A DNA stretch of 64,000 nucleotides from Fomes fomentarius (Eukaryota; Basidiomycota; Agaricomycetes; Polyporales; Polyporaceae), in the NCBI GenBank assembly GCA_022606135.1, contig JABYQN010000008.1:2445153-2509152 (forward strand), in the 5' to 3' direction. Position 1 is the stretch's first letter. Each line of letters starts with the position of its first letter. The notes beneath the pieces were generated by a model. The model saw only the letters and a list, made by a program, of their open reading frames with translations, ran no database searches and had not been told where the DNA came from. Below are positions 21,105 to 32,843 of this stretch, in pieces. A program made the position numbers and the translations under genes.

Positions 21105-23470
21105 ATAGTACTACGTACATCTACTGCCAATGTGATGTTCTTCTGCCTTGCCACCCTCCGCACAACCGTCTGCCCGCTTCATCGCCGGTAGTATCTTTTT
21201 AGGGCCCGTGTATTCAAAGTCGTAACTTCTAACCTCCCTAAAGGTACTATGCCACAGGTACGCCCTCCGCTCGCCTCCCCGGACTTCCCGCCCTTGGCTG
21301 TGGCGCTATCATCGGTATGCTCCCCTTCTGCACTCGCTATACTCTCTCTCCTCTCTCTCCTCCCACGTTAATTTACCGCACCGCACAGTGCAAACCTCTC
21401 ATAGAAGCAATCTTTCAAACCAATATACGGCCCGACGCCATTCCTCGACACCTCTCAGGACGGCCACTTTGGTGAAATGCACAGGGTCACCCAACATCGA
21501 CCACTGTACAAGCACGCCAACAAGGTTCATCCGGCGGGCAGGAGCTCCAGCGTGTTGCACCAGTGTGAGCTAGGCAGACACTGCGCCGTGCAGCCTGGGT
21601 TTGTCAACCCTGCGCCATCCTGAAGGGGACGCCCTCGTTGTTCCCGATGTGCACATGGACTCGTCTCGCGTGCTCATGCTCATGCCTTGCTCCCACCGGT
21701 GCCATCGTACCGCACCGCGAGCGCCGCAGAAGGGCTTCCCGGTACTCGTGCAGAAGGGCCCAGGGACGCAGAACATGGCGCTCCCCCGCTCATGCGGAAG
21801 CATGTCCTAGATTGGCAGATTCTCGGAAACAGGAGCGGCACGCTAATTCGTGATAGTGTCCAGCGTGCATACCATGATCTCATCCAAGTGCAATGCCAGT
21901 GCGTCAGGGCTGCAACTTTGGCAGTGGAGCATCGTTGGGTTCGGTTAGGCTGGGTCCGTCACATCGGGGGCATCCCGACGGTCACGCTCCTCGTTCTTCG
22001 TAATGTCCACATCGACTCTTCTGACGTCCTCATGCGTTGCTCAACCGGTTAGCGTAGTCCCTTGCAGCTGTCGTCGCCTCAGCGGCTCTGTCTGCAACCC
22101 TTTGTATCGGACACCGACGGGCTTCCCGGTACTCGTGGAGAAGGACTGGCACTCGTGCAGTTTAGGGTTCCTTGTCCGCTGCCCGAACCTCACTCCTGAG
22201 AGGTTCTTCCTCGCGCCTCACGACAACACTGGACGTGGTCGGGCGGATCCTGCGCGCGCCTCGCCCTTGTCTCTTCAAAACCTGTGTGCGTCGCAGCACC
22301 ATACCAAAGCCCGGTCTTCTCCCCAGCGTGCGAGATATTCACTCCAGTTCAATACGCCGTCGCTCCGGCCAACGCAGCATCATCTCTATTCGTGTTTCCT
22401 CTCCCCCTTCTGCAACACAGAATGCCAGCGTCGAATGCGCGAGGCTGGTCAGCCTCCTCCCGTTGTCTTGCCTACGATCAGTTTAGCGCATATCTTCACT
22501 CCGCGGATGGAGCTGTTAGGCAAGCCGTCTAATGACTAACTCTTGTACCATGATGCGGTTAGCTTTCTCGCACTAACAACGAACTATCGGCGCGACCCGG
22601 TCGCACGTCTGTGTACGCCTCGCACTGTGCTTTATGAAGGAGGCTGTCAGAGATCTGGAGCTCACGGGCCCAATCATGATGCAGCGAACTATACCGCCAG
22701 TGTGATAGGCACAGGTCCGCCCCGACCGCAGCTCGGGGGAAAGAAACCTGAACGTTGAGCACGTTTGTGTCCCGGACGGCCCGCCAGAATTCATGAAGCC
22801 TTCCGGCTCCGAGCCCACTTCCGTCCTCCGAGCTCCAGAATCGCCAGTCGCCCGACCTGCGTCATCTGTTCTCACTTGTAACGCGGCCGGGTACACCTCC
22901 CAGTCGGCTACAGCTATAGGTCCCACTACAGGGGCGGGGTTCTGGTGGCTACTGCTCCCATCTCTCTGACCGCTTTCGCCTTTCGTCTGCCGCAACGTAC
23001 GATGGGCAAGGGAAGGGAAATCAAACATCCAGCCCTTCGACGTTAGGGTTTCGTACTATCACGCTTTCATCGGTCGGCCGTCCGCTCGCGCGTGGTCACC
23101 TCTTTATAACCGCAATGAGCACAAAGGGCAACGTTGTGGGCGGGACCTACACGGCCTCCATTGTCTTTATCGCTCGTACCCATGGCCAATTGGTCATTGG
23201 GTTCATTGCTCAGCCACGAGTAAGCAGGTACAGACTTGTGGATACTGGCAAGCAGGGTGAGGGTGTTCGGCCGTTGGGTCCCCGCCAGGTCTGCAGGGTC
23301 AGTACGTGCAGAGGTGCCTGTCGGGTGGCGCATGGTCTTCCCATTGTACCTTAGTTCATCAGTATGAGCGACGTGTAATGCAAGGGCCTTGGCACTACGG
23401 ACCAACGGGCGGGTGCATGGCACTTGTGAGCGAAATGCTGTGACAGACAGCCTTGTAAATCTTTCATAGG
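21105..23470 (+). other. Degenerate region without a clear gene
   Basis: There are many short open frames but none joins into a convincing protein. Two related stretches (about 21634-21755 and 21991-22145) share 'gggcttcccggtactcgtg' and a run around 'cacatcgactcttctgacgtcctcatgc' in diverged form. This suggests an old internal duplication of a now-decayed gene. Confidence 0.4.
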
Positions 23471-23477
23471 CATCGGC

Positions 23478-24290
23478 TAGTTGCATGAGCTTGTGCACTG
23501 CGGTGACTAACATCTATAAGCCATCCGCTGCAGCTTCGCCAGTTGTGGCAAGCGACGTTACGGCGTGTATGACAACGGAGACCCATCGGCCGCCCCGTCT
23601 ATCCCGTGTCGGATGGGCGATACAGCTGCATGAGCTTGTGCGCTGCGGTTATCTTACATCTCTAAACCCTCGGCTGCAGCCTGGGTCATTTGTGAGAAGC
23701 GACGCTACGGCGTGTATGACATCGTAGACCCATCGGCCGCCCCGTCTATCCCGTGTCGGATGGGCGATACAGCTGCATGAGCTTGTGCGCTGCGGTTATC
23801 TTACATCTCTAAACCCTCGGCTGCAGCCTGGGTCATTTGTGAGAAGCGACGCTACGGCGTGTATGACATCGTAGACCCATCGGCCGCCCCGTCTATCCCG
23901 TGTCGGATGGGCGATACAGCTGCATGAGCTTGTGCGCTGCGGTTATCTTACATCTCTAAACCCTCGGCTGCAGCCTGGGTCATTTGTGAGAAGCGACGCT
24001 ACGGCGTGTATGACATCGTAGACCCATCGGCCGCCCCGTCTATCCCGTGTCGGATGGGCGATACAGCTGCATGAGCTTGTGCGCTGCGGTTATCTTACAT
24101 CTCTAAACCCTCGGCTGCAGCCTGGGTCATTTGTGAGAAGCGACGCTACGGCGTGTATGACATCGTAGACCCATCGGCCGCCCCGTCTATCCCGTGTCGG
24201 ATGGGCGATACAGCTGCATGAGCTTGTGCGCTGCGGTTATCTTACATCTCTAAGCCATCCGCTGCAGCTTGCCCTGTTGTGGCAAGCGAC
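23478..24290 (+). repeat. 147-bp tandem array
   Basis: The unit starting 'gacccatcggccgccccgtc' begins at 23580, 23727, 23874, 24021 and 24168. Four complete units are almost identical, with a fifth partial one. The flanks (23478-23579 and about 24250-24290) are diverged versions carrying 'taagccatccgctgcagctt'. No open frame spans the array. Confidence 0.92.
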
Positions 24291-24712
24291 GAGGCAAATT
24301 CGTCAGTCTGCTTGTTGACGTTACAGCAGTCAGGCACGCATGAACTGCAGCCTTACGCTATGGCGTGTATGACAACCTACATAGGTAGTCCGCCCCGTCT
24401 ATCGTTCATAGGTACATCTCACCCTACTAGTACAGCACATGCGTGAGGAAGCATCGTATTCATCAGCTCAAGTATCCGCAGCCTCACCTAGCTGTATATC
24501 CGGATATCTCACTGGTAGAGGCGCAGCGTTCCATCTATTGTCAGTCGTGCAGCAGTTCTTTGTACGCGGAGCATTATATACGACGTTTCCATGCTCCCCC
24601 CTTACTCTTTACAACTAACCCCCCTGCTCAAACACAACTCGCCACCGTAATAGACGTCACGAACGAACGAAGGTATTACCCACAGGACCTTGTGTTGCAC
24701 AATCCCAGCCAA

Positions 24713-25541
24713 ATGGATGGATATCCGGAAAGTTGTGTATACACTTTGGGTTTTCATCGTCAACCTGGTCCCCCAAACATAAGTCCATACTCCGGTTTGC
24801 CCCAGGAAGCAGCAAATTACCAGCCCACCGAGGCTGTTCCTCCAGCCCTAGTGAGTGTCGTGTATTAGTTGCACCCACGTTGCGCTCAGCATTTGTCAGG
24901 ATATCTCTCTTTCTTGGCAGCGCATTCCATGCGTGCGTTATGCCGCGGGAAGGGTTAGCCGCGCCAAACACACAAACGTCACGGTATGTTTCAATCGTCG
25001 GGTGGGAGGAGTGTTAGAGGAAGGCGTCATGTTAGCGGCGCTGTTGGAGAAGCGCAGCTCACTAGATCTGGTGAATGGGCAAGCACCCGGGTTGCCTGAA
25101 GATGTCGCTGCCAAGATCTCCATCAGGATTGAGGTATTGACAATTACTTTACCCGCAAAAGACCCTGACTGACCAAACATGGCCCTAGTTCCCCGGGTGC
25201 GTGCCATATACCAGGCAGATCATGTCCCGCAGGTCAATTAAAACGGCCGAAACTATCTCTCTCCTGACACTCGCTGACAAGATTACGCAAGAGACCTCCA
25301 GGTTTATGGTTCGTATCTTGGCTGTTGCTCATTCCAGACCGACAGACGTGCTGACTGTCTGCAGGCTAGGACTATTCAGGCTCACAAACCTCTCATCCAT
25401 GACGGCATTGTGATAGAAACCAAGGATCTATTGCTATGCAGCCTCTACAGAGCATCGTCAGGTTCGTGGGTTCCGGAGTTCAAGGTACCCCGCTGGAATC
25501 TGCCACCTGACGGTTGTGGTTGGCAGCGTGAACTTGCTTGA
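24713..25541 (+). CDS. Gene I: small conserved agaricomycete-type protein of unknown function
   Basis: Four exons (24713-24850, 24921-25133, 25189-25308, 25365-25541), each a whole number of codons, give 215 residues. All introns are phase 0, 55-70 bp, GT-AG. The N-terminus is Pro/Tyr-rich. The body has the pattern RIPCVRYAAGR...FPGCVPYTRQI...LADKITQETSRFM. From memory this recalls a hypothetical family common in agaricomycetes, with a 'W/F-PGY-x-x-x-x-RQI' core and a following helical segment. No catalytic residues are evident and I cannot assign a function. The neighbours are repeat arrays and transposon relics. Start chosen as the first ATG that keeps all four exons in frame. Confidence 0.5.
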
Positions 25542-26880
25542 CTGACTCGCACACTTGCAGCATGTATTATATAGTTTGTGAATAGTACGTGGGATGGTTA
25601 GAGCAAACAGATTGGCGCCGCAGAGCAGGCTGCCATTGGAGACAAAGCTACATCGCTACGCATGCATGTAAGTAGGCTCTCTTGCAAGCGGCCAGTCCAA
25701 TGTGGTTATGACCATCCAGACCATCTTCAGTTTAACCAACTTGAACGCGCCAGTGTCGCCAGCTGTGTAGTTGTTCTCGGATCGACGAGTACAGGTCACT
25801 GGCATATCGCCAGGGTTAGTACCGTCGGGCTCCATGTCGTCTCCAGGCCTTCGGGCAACTCGACGGTCGTTGGATATGCGTAGATAATGAGGTGCCCACT
25901 ATGTCAAGCAACAAATCGATCAACCAGATCATACCTTGTGTGTGCTCTTCAGGCGTCGCCACCCCAACAGGTGATGTGGTTAGACTTGGCGATGCCCTCA
26001 ATGCTCACACTATACGTTATAACATCTAATTCGCGAATCAGGTTGTTCCTCAAGTGCGGCTTGGACCCATCCCTTTCCAACCACCATCTAGTCATCCCAT
26101 CCAGTCTAAATACGCACGGCCCACCGGAACGTCCTGACTGGTCCCAAGACACCTGTGGAGGTCCCTCGACCCTGACGACTTGCTTCCTGGCGGGTGCGCA
26201 TACAAGCCTACGTCCTGCTGATCCATACCTCTTCCTCCGCTTTGTTTGCGGCCGTCACCACCCTATACTTACACTCTTACCTACTACATAGTCTAGAATA
26301 GTTTGTCAGTCCGTCACATCAGCAGTGTAATTGCTGTCCATTCAAGTTCTTGGTCTGTAACGTTGCGACACCCAGGCAGGGATCGAGAACCTGGACAAGA
26401 TCTGTTTTACCGCAATGAAGATAGCCAAGATGGCCAGCGCTCCGAGATTCGCGCTTGAAGATACATCACCCGACTCCTGTGCCGTGACGGAGGGTTAATG
26501 AGGGTGTGTCCCACTTCTATGCTGTCGGACCTTGTCTCTCTTCCTCTCGTACGCCGTGCGTCAGCTGTACCAGTCTCTGTGTCCCCCTTGGCATCTACGC
26601 TCTTGTGCTTTACCGGGTTACCTCCATACGGTCACTCCAGTGCTCGTTCACGTCGGACAGCGCGCGCGACTCGCGGCACACACAATGCCCAGCGCATACC
26701 CGCCTCCGGCAGGGTTGTCGGGGAGGTTGTAGGGCATGTAGCATGGCGACCTCTCTGCAGTAGGAACTACGGGCAGCTCACGTAACTACGACCGTCTTCC
26801 GATAGGTCTCTCAGCGGCACTACCACGACTTCCACATCCCGCTACAGCGACATCACCACCACGACCACCACATTCTAACG
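25542..26880 (+). other. No supported gene
   Basis: Only short, non-joining open frames. I see nothing recognisable. Confidence 0.4.
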
Positions 26881-27171
26881 GCACCGTCACCGTGACCTTC
26901 CCATTTCGGACTCCCATAGTTACGCGCTACGATACGTCTCGTTTGTCTAGACGAACCAACGCCAGTCCACGGCGATGGCACGCGAGCCCCGTCCCACCTC
27001 GTCCTCCGTACCTCTGTACTTCGCCTTACACCTTCGAATCAAGTCTTCGTCCTCAGATCTCGCCGGGCTCGGGCCACAGCCCGTTACACACATCCCACCA
27101 CTCACAACCCTCCTCCGATCACTTCACCTGCAGTACTGCCATCGCTAACGCCTACACCATTCACCATCAAC

Positions 27172-27537
27172 ATGAATGTCACGCAGCGACCACAGTTTGC
27201 GGGCAAAATCAACAAGCACCAGCCGAAACAATTCCTGCCCGACCTCAACCAGTACATAATTGAGCGGCAGATCACGGATTGTAAGACGAGATGCTTGACG
27301 TTCGGCAAAGCGATGAAGGTCGAGAACCAGGCAGACGAACGGTTCCAGTCTTTGTATCTGACCAAGCGGGCGGCGGACTGGGACTGGCTGCAGGATAAAT
27401 TCAAGGCGAAGTGGATCAAGGTGCAGGCATCAGGGATGTCGCACCCGACGCCCTGGAGTACCTTGTTCATCAGCCAAAACCCGGATTGCCCATGGCGCTT
27501 GCGACAAGGGTGTCCGGTCAGGAACGCTTGGTAGGCC
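27172..27537 (+). pseudogene. Ty3-like retrotransposon gag relic
   Basis: The 120-residue frame has a retrotransposon capsid-like pattern: FAGKINKHQPKQFLPDLNQYI, a central TFGKAMKVENQADERF stretch, then LTKRAADWDWLQDKFKAKW. No protease, reverse transcriptase or integrase follows before the Plavaka relic, and I find no LTRs, so this is a fragment. A Pro-rich region upstream (26890-27170) may be its degraded 5' part. Confidence 0.45.
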
Positions 27538-27831
27538 TTGCGAGCGTTCGGGCCGTGCTTAGGACCGGTGAGCGCATGAGAGCGGGGCATATCAGACGTA
27601 TGGGAGTCGCACGCAGCCAGTACCGTTCGGTCAGTGTACTCGCACTTCATGATCTTCAACACGATACACATGCCGACATAGATTATTTCTGTAGGGGCCT
27701 CGGATGACAGGATCGGCCATGAGAGCTCAGCAGTTACAGTACACCGTCAATGTATATGTATTCAACTACAATGTGGTCTCGTCTCCAAGGTACATGCGGG
27801 CCCCCGCCTCATCCTCCCCGTCCTCCAGACC

Positions 27832-29560
27832 CTAGTCGGGATCGGAGTCAGTATCACTTTCACCTTCTCGGGATCCTGCCCCTCCATGATTAATCCCTAT
27901 GCCCACCCCATTATCTTCCAGATCGCACTCGTCCCCCGATGCGAAATCCACATGTGGTTCTTCCTCGTACGAGTCGGGCTCCATACCAGCAGAAGCGTCG
28001 TGTGAGCCTAATGAGACCGCATTGCCGATCTCGCTACTGCCTTCTTCCGATTCTTCTGGGCCGGATTTGTACAGAGCGGTTGACGCGATCAGATGCAAGA
28101 TGATCTGCTCATGTCCCACAGCACCCCCAAGATACGACTTGAATAGATCGCGGTCAGACCACCTAACCATCAATTAGTTAAACAGCGTCAGGTATGAGGG
28201 ACAGAACACAGTAGAGGATACAGTGTGACATACATTCCAATGTAGAGGTATTTCCAGTCATCCTGCCGACGATCACTCCGTGTAATAGTCAATCCTGGAC
28301 GACCATTGTCGGCACGAAGATGATGAAAGGCAGGGATGAGATCGACTCCACGAAGGATCTTGTCTGGGTCGATGAATGCGAACGGCTCCTCACTGATGTG
28401 CGCAAACTCCGGCCTATGTGGACGGCGGACTGCGAATTCACCTGAAGCCCAAGCATCGTAGTCTAACCAAAGTATCCCGAGCACCTGAAAAAAAGAGTCA
28501 TGCCACTGGCGCATATCGTATGATGTGTAGTTCATGCGCATGACCTTGTGTAAATACAGTCTGTTGGCCCGAATGCGAAGAGTATTGAGCTCCTCGCGCG
28601 AGGGCTCAGAGCTGTCATCGCGGCCATGCTTCTTGAGTCTGAGTACAAAATCCTGCAAAGTACATGATAGGTTGAGCTGTTCAAGTGCTGTGAGTAGATC
28701 GAAGACAGACTTTGCAAGCTGGGTCCCCGTTATTAGATGCAACAAGTTGTAAGATGTCGACAGCATACCGCTTCTCCTGCGAGATGTCGTAATGATGTTG
28801 GGGGGAGGATAAACCAAGCGGTTTGGCATCACGGAAGCGGAGACGCAGACACTCCGATCGAGCCTTCTTCGGGCCATGCATCTTCCCGATAGGGCGTGTC
28901 TTCTCAAGAATTGCACCTGAGCGTTGAGAGTATGGCTTCGCGTCTCTGCTGCGCACCGAGCTGACTAACTAATGTTGAGTTTTTGTTAGTATGCGAGTAG
29001 AAGCGTTTGATACACCGATGCTCAAGCTCTCCCTAGTAGGACAACGATGATTCAAATATTCAATACGGGTTGGTAGGCTGATGGCAACGCACCGTCTGAG
29101 TGGTGAAGTTATCAGTGGTTCTAAATGGGCGTATAGCAGCAGGGTAGTCGGCGAGGCGGTGATACTTGTACGTGCTCAAGTTGAGCTGCTTCAGCCTACA
29201 AGGGGGACTAGACTGCGTATAGCATTGAGGGGTCGAGGTCGTTGGTCGGGTCGATCGAGTCGATGGTTTGGCAGCAGATGCTGCAGTGCGACGGTGTCGA
29301 GCAAGTGTCTCCTTTGGGAGCTCGCGTGTGTCATATTCGGAGCATACATCACGGCAAAGAATGGCATGACCTACCCCAGACCACGTGTCATCGTCTCGAA
29401 GAAAGATAGAGTTGACTCCGAACGAAGGCGCAGCTTGGCGAGGGTGTGCCAAGTGGCGAGGACAAAGATCAGTTCGCGGACGACTTTGTTGGCACTTGGA
29501 GGGAGGAGACCTTCAAGCACTGGATATGCGCCCCAGTTTGGTGACCCAGTCAGTGTTTAG
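27832..29560 (-). pseudogene. Plavaka-type DNA transposase, C-terminal part
   Basis: Reading on the minus strand from about 29560 there are blocks typical of Plavaka-like proteins of agaricomycetes. They are LLPPSANKVVRELIFVLATW followed by HTLAKLRLRSESTLS, then CSEYDTRELPKE, then LNLSTYKYHRLADYPAAIR with FRTTDNFTTQ. After an intron comes a long exon (28916-28188) with NYTSYDMRQWHDS, DPDKILRGVDLIPAF and DDWKYLYIGMY. The final exon (about 28165-27832) has DRDLFKSYLGGAVGH and an acidic tail. The N-terminal catalytic half is not found upstream, so the element is incomplete. No terminal inverted repeats were found. Assignment is from memory of the family pattern. Confidence 0.6.
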
Positions 29561-30535
29561 TGCGTTGTTACATAGTTACTCCATAATACATGGTTCTTCA
29601 TGGCAGATACATTTCAGCCCAACCTCTGTATCGTGTCCCGGCCCAAGGTTGGGACTTGGGCGAAGCTGTTCGAGGGTGTTAGCTGAAGTCTTATGGGCAA
29701 CATGCACTATTTGGCTCTTACCGTCGGTCCAGCTCCTGGAAACAAGTGCCGCCAGCTGCAATAAGCATTCGAATGAAGTGAGTAAAGTTTGCCTTACATA
29801 CACCCAATTCAAACCCATGCATCAGATCAGGGAGAAGCATATATCAAGATGTACATGGCTCGCAATCAACATATGCTACGCGGACATCCCACATACACAG
29901 GATTATCAAAACAGCAGGAACAATGCAACAGCTGAGGACATTAGAGACACTTAGGGTGGCGCAAAAACAAGGTTTTTGTTGGAGGCAAGCTGTCTGCATG
30001 TGCTGGACACATTCAGTTTGATGACGGTAGACCACCATCCAAGCTCCACTGCCGAAGCACAGTAAATTTCTGAGAGTACACAAGCTAGCCAACCATGATC
30101 TACACGTGGAATCAAGATCAGAGCAATCTGGACCACAGGAAGACGGTGATGGATGTGGTACTACAGACGTAATAAGCAGAAGCTGGGTAAACATGACAAG
30201 GCATCTGATTTCAAGGCCACATGTCATAGTTTTGAGAGTGATGATCTTGAATCTATAACCCTGAACATGGAGGAGCTACTGCTTGGATTAATGACCAATT
30301 GGACAATTCAGAGCAGTGGATGGATCTTTTCAGTGTTTTCAGTATTGAATTTGACCACTGACAATAGAAAAGCTGACAATATCTTCTTTGGTGCCCCAGA
30401 ACCTTTCAAGCAACAGTGAGTAGATGCAATAATTAATGCGGTTAGGTTAGGAGATGATCTGACAAAGGTTTTTCTGTCCCATCCATTCCAAAAGAGCTTG
30501 TATAGCAACGCTAACTCTAAATTGATGTAACCCAT
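29561..30535 (+). other. AT-richer region, no supported gene
   Basis: Base composition shifts towards A/T compared with the flanks. Open frames are short and do not join. Confidence 0.4.
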
Positions 30536-30775
30536 CCCTGGTTGACCCGTTGCGTACTTTGGACACCACCCTAAGTGTGGACTAGGGATGGCAGCAGTGG
30601 TGGTCTGCACTAGGGGTCTCTGTTTGTGCTGTTGATGGTGAGCTGCACTGTCCATGGGAGGTGATGGTGAGTGGGTGTGTGTTGGGAGTGTTGGGCATGT
30701 TGTGGAGTGGGGTGTTAAGGGTGTGCAAGGTGTTCATGAAGGGCATATGGTCTATGGTGGTTTGGAGTTGATGAT
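30536..30775 (+). repeat. Diverged copy of the subtelomeric repeat block
   Basis: Positions 30536-30625 match the roughly 100-bp motif ('ggttgacccgttgcgtactt', 'gtgtggactagggatgg', 'gtggtggtctgcac'). Positions about 30700-30775 align with one 82-bp unit ('ggtgttaagg', 'aaggtgttcatg', 'tctatggtgg'), with most C bases replaced. It is a decayed remnant of the array found at 10034 and 57628. Confidence 0.7.
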
Positions 30776-31170
30776 GGAGGGGATTGAGTAATGGGGTTTA
30801 GAGGGGGGGGGGGGGGTTTACTGGAGGCAGGGAGGTAAGCTATGGAGTGTTAAGTGTTAGGGATTTACAGGAGGGAAGTGTTGAGGGGAGTGGAGGAGGA
30901 AGGGAGAGGGCAGTAGATAAGTGTTTACGTGTTACAGAGTGAGGGTAGCTCAATGGAATAAAAGATATGAAAGGAAGAGAGGACAAACTGTTTGGGAGAT
31001 ATAAGGGAGAAGGAAAGAAAGAAATGTGTGTGTAAGTTGTTTAGGGTGTAGGGATGGTAGAGGATATATATAATGAGATATGACTATATTTAGGAGGCAT
31101 GTGAGTAGGGAGAGTGTGTTAGATAGGGAAAATGGGAAGATTATGTGAGAGTAAGCATTTATAGGGAAAA
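30650..31170 (+). other. C-depleted, G/T/A-rich strand-asymmetric block
   Basis: Over about 500 bp the plus strand has very few C bases while G stays frequent, including an uninterrupted run of more than ten G at about 30807. It starts inside the decayed repeat block and stops abruptly near 31170, where C-rich sequence resumes. Confidence 0.8.
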
Positions 31171-31225
31171 GAATGCCCTGGGTCAGCTTAGGGTTACCTT
31201 CGGCTTAGATTTTCGCCCAAACAGG

Positions 31226-32145
31226 CCCGCTGACGAGGTCATTTCTCGTACCCGGCCTCTCTCATGCCCTTCTATCAGTGTCCATAGTAACAATCCACCC
31301 GCGCACGAGGTCCAATCTCGTGCCCGGGCTGACCTACATAATCCACCTACGAGGTCAGCCCTCGTGCCCGGGTTGATTCTCTCACACCTACGAGGTCAGC
31401 CCTCGTGCCCGGGTTGATTCTCTCACCCCGCCTACGAGGTCAGTCCTCGTGCCCGGGGTGACACTGTGATATACATCTCAGTCTGCTACTATGAGAGCAC
31501 CCGTGGTGCTGGAACCCCGCCTACGAGGTCAGCCCTCGTGCCCGGGTTGATTCTCTCACCCCGCCTACGAGGTCAGTCCTCGTGCCCGGGGTGACACTGT
31601 GATATACATCTCAGTCTGCTACTATGAGAGCACCCGTGGTGCTGGAACCCCGCCTACGAGGTCAGTCCTTGTGCCCGGGTTGATTCTCTCACACCTACGA
31701 GGTCAGCCCTCGTGCCCGGGTTGATTCTCTCACCCCGCCTACGAGGTCAGTCCTCGTGCCCGGGGTGACACTGTGATATACATCTCAGTCTGCTACTATG
31801 AGAGCACCCGTGGTGCTGGAACCCCGCCTACGAGGTCAGTCCTCGTGCCCGGGGTGACACTGTGATATACATCTCAGTCTGCTACTATGAGAGCACCTGT
31901 GGTGCTGGAACCCCGCCTACGAGGTCAGCCCTCGTGCCCGAGGTGACACTCCAATATACATTGTCGTCAATCTGCCACTAATCACTGCACTTCATCTACC
32001 AGAATACCGTAGTTGAATTTCTCCACCCACCCACGAGGTCCAATCTCGTCCCCAGGCTGACCTACACAACCCACCTACGATGTCATCCCTCATGCCCGAG
32101 TTGACTTTCTTAACTAATCTACGAGGTCAGGACTCTTGCTCAGCG
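31226..32145 (+). repeat. Array of palindromic hairpin repeats
   Basis: About 15 copies of a motif ACGAGG, five variable bases, CCTCGT, then GCCCGGG (first at 31233, last at 32121). Some copies are nested in a longer unit that includes 'gtgacactgtgatatacatc' and a second hairpin AGCACC-CGT-GGTGCT. The stem is kept while the five-base loop varies (TCAGC, TCAGT, TCCAA, TCATT). Confidence 0.9.
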
Positions 32146-32843
32146 CAACCCATCATGTATGCATGCCGCAGTTATATATAATGTCAGTCAGCACATACAC
32201 TTGCTAATCACGTAGTAGTCCCAGTACTAGTAACTGGAGCTCACAGCCGTTTCGCTGCAGGTGGGCGCAGGTTAGACCCCCCCTATAATGCTATCAGCAT
32301 TATCACCTTCTCAATACTACACTGCTTTCATGTTTATCCTGCCTGCACATCTATCTTGTTCTCTCCTATGCACATGTGTGCTGTCCATAGTTGATCCACA
32401 GCGTGTACTTTGTTATACGACAGACAACCTCCTTTCGATGTCTGAGCGCATCCTCCCAATTGTTGTTGTACCTCCAAACAGCGCCTGCCTCATACTCGGG
32501 CCGATTTTGAAGTCACAGGACAATCGGCTCCATATTTTGCAGCCTATACACGTCACTTAGGTGTTATCTAGGCACACAGGCAGGTGCATGCATGCCCAGG
32601 CGCTAACCGGAAATTGATGGAAATCCGACCCATAATCTGACCGACGATCTGACCAATTTGTTTATCTACACTGCCATCATGCCTGATTTGGCACACCATT
32701 GCCACACCCCCTGGCACATGTGCCACCTGGGTATAGGGTATTTCATGAGCGATTGCATAAGATACCCACATCCACACATATTTTTGTGTATAATTTCCAT
32801 TGCATTGACACTCAAGTGACAACCAACGCTCTACCAAAAAAAG
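32146..32843 (+). other. Intergenic region upstream of gene A
   Basis: No supported gene. It presumably carries the gene A promoter; there is an AT-rich stretch at about 32780-32800. Confidence 0.35.

Noticed and set aside
23580..24290. CRISPR-like array
   Set aside because: The units are directly abutting 147-bp tandem repeats without spacers, in a eukaryotic genome.
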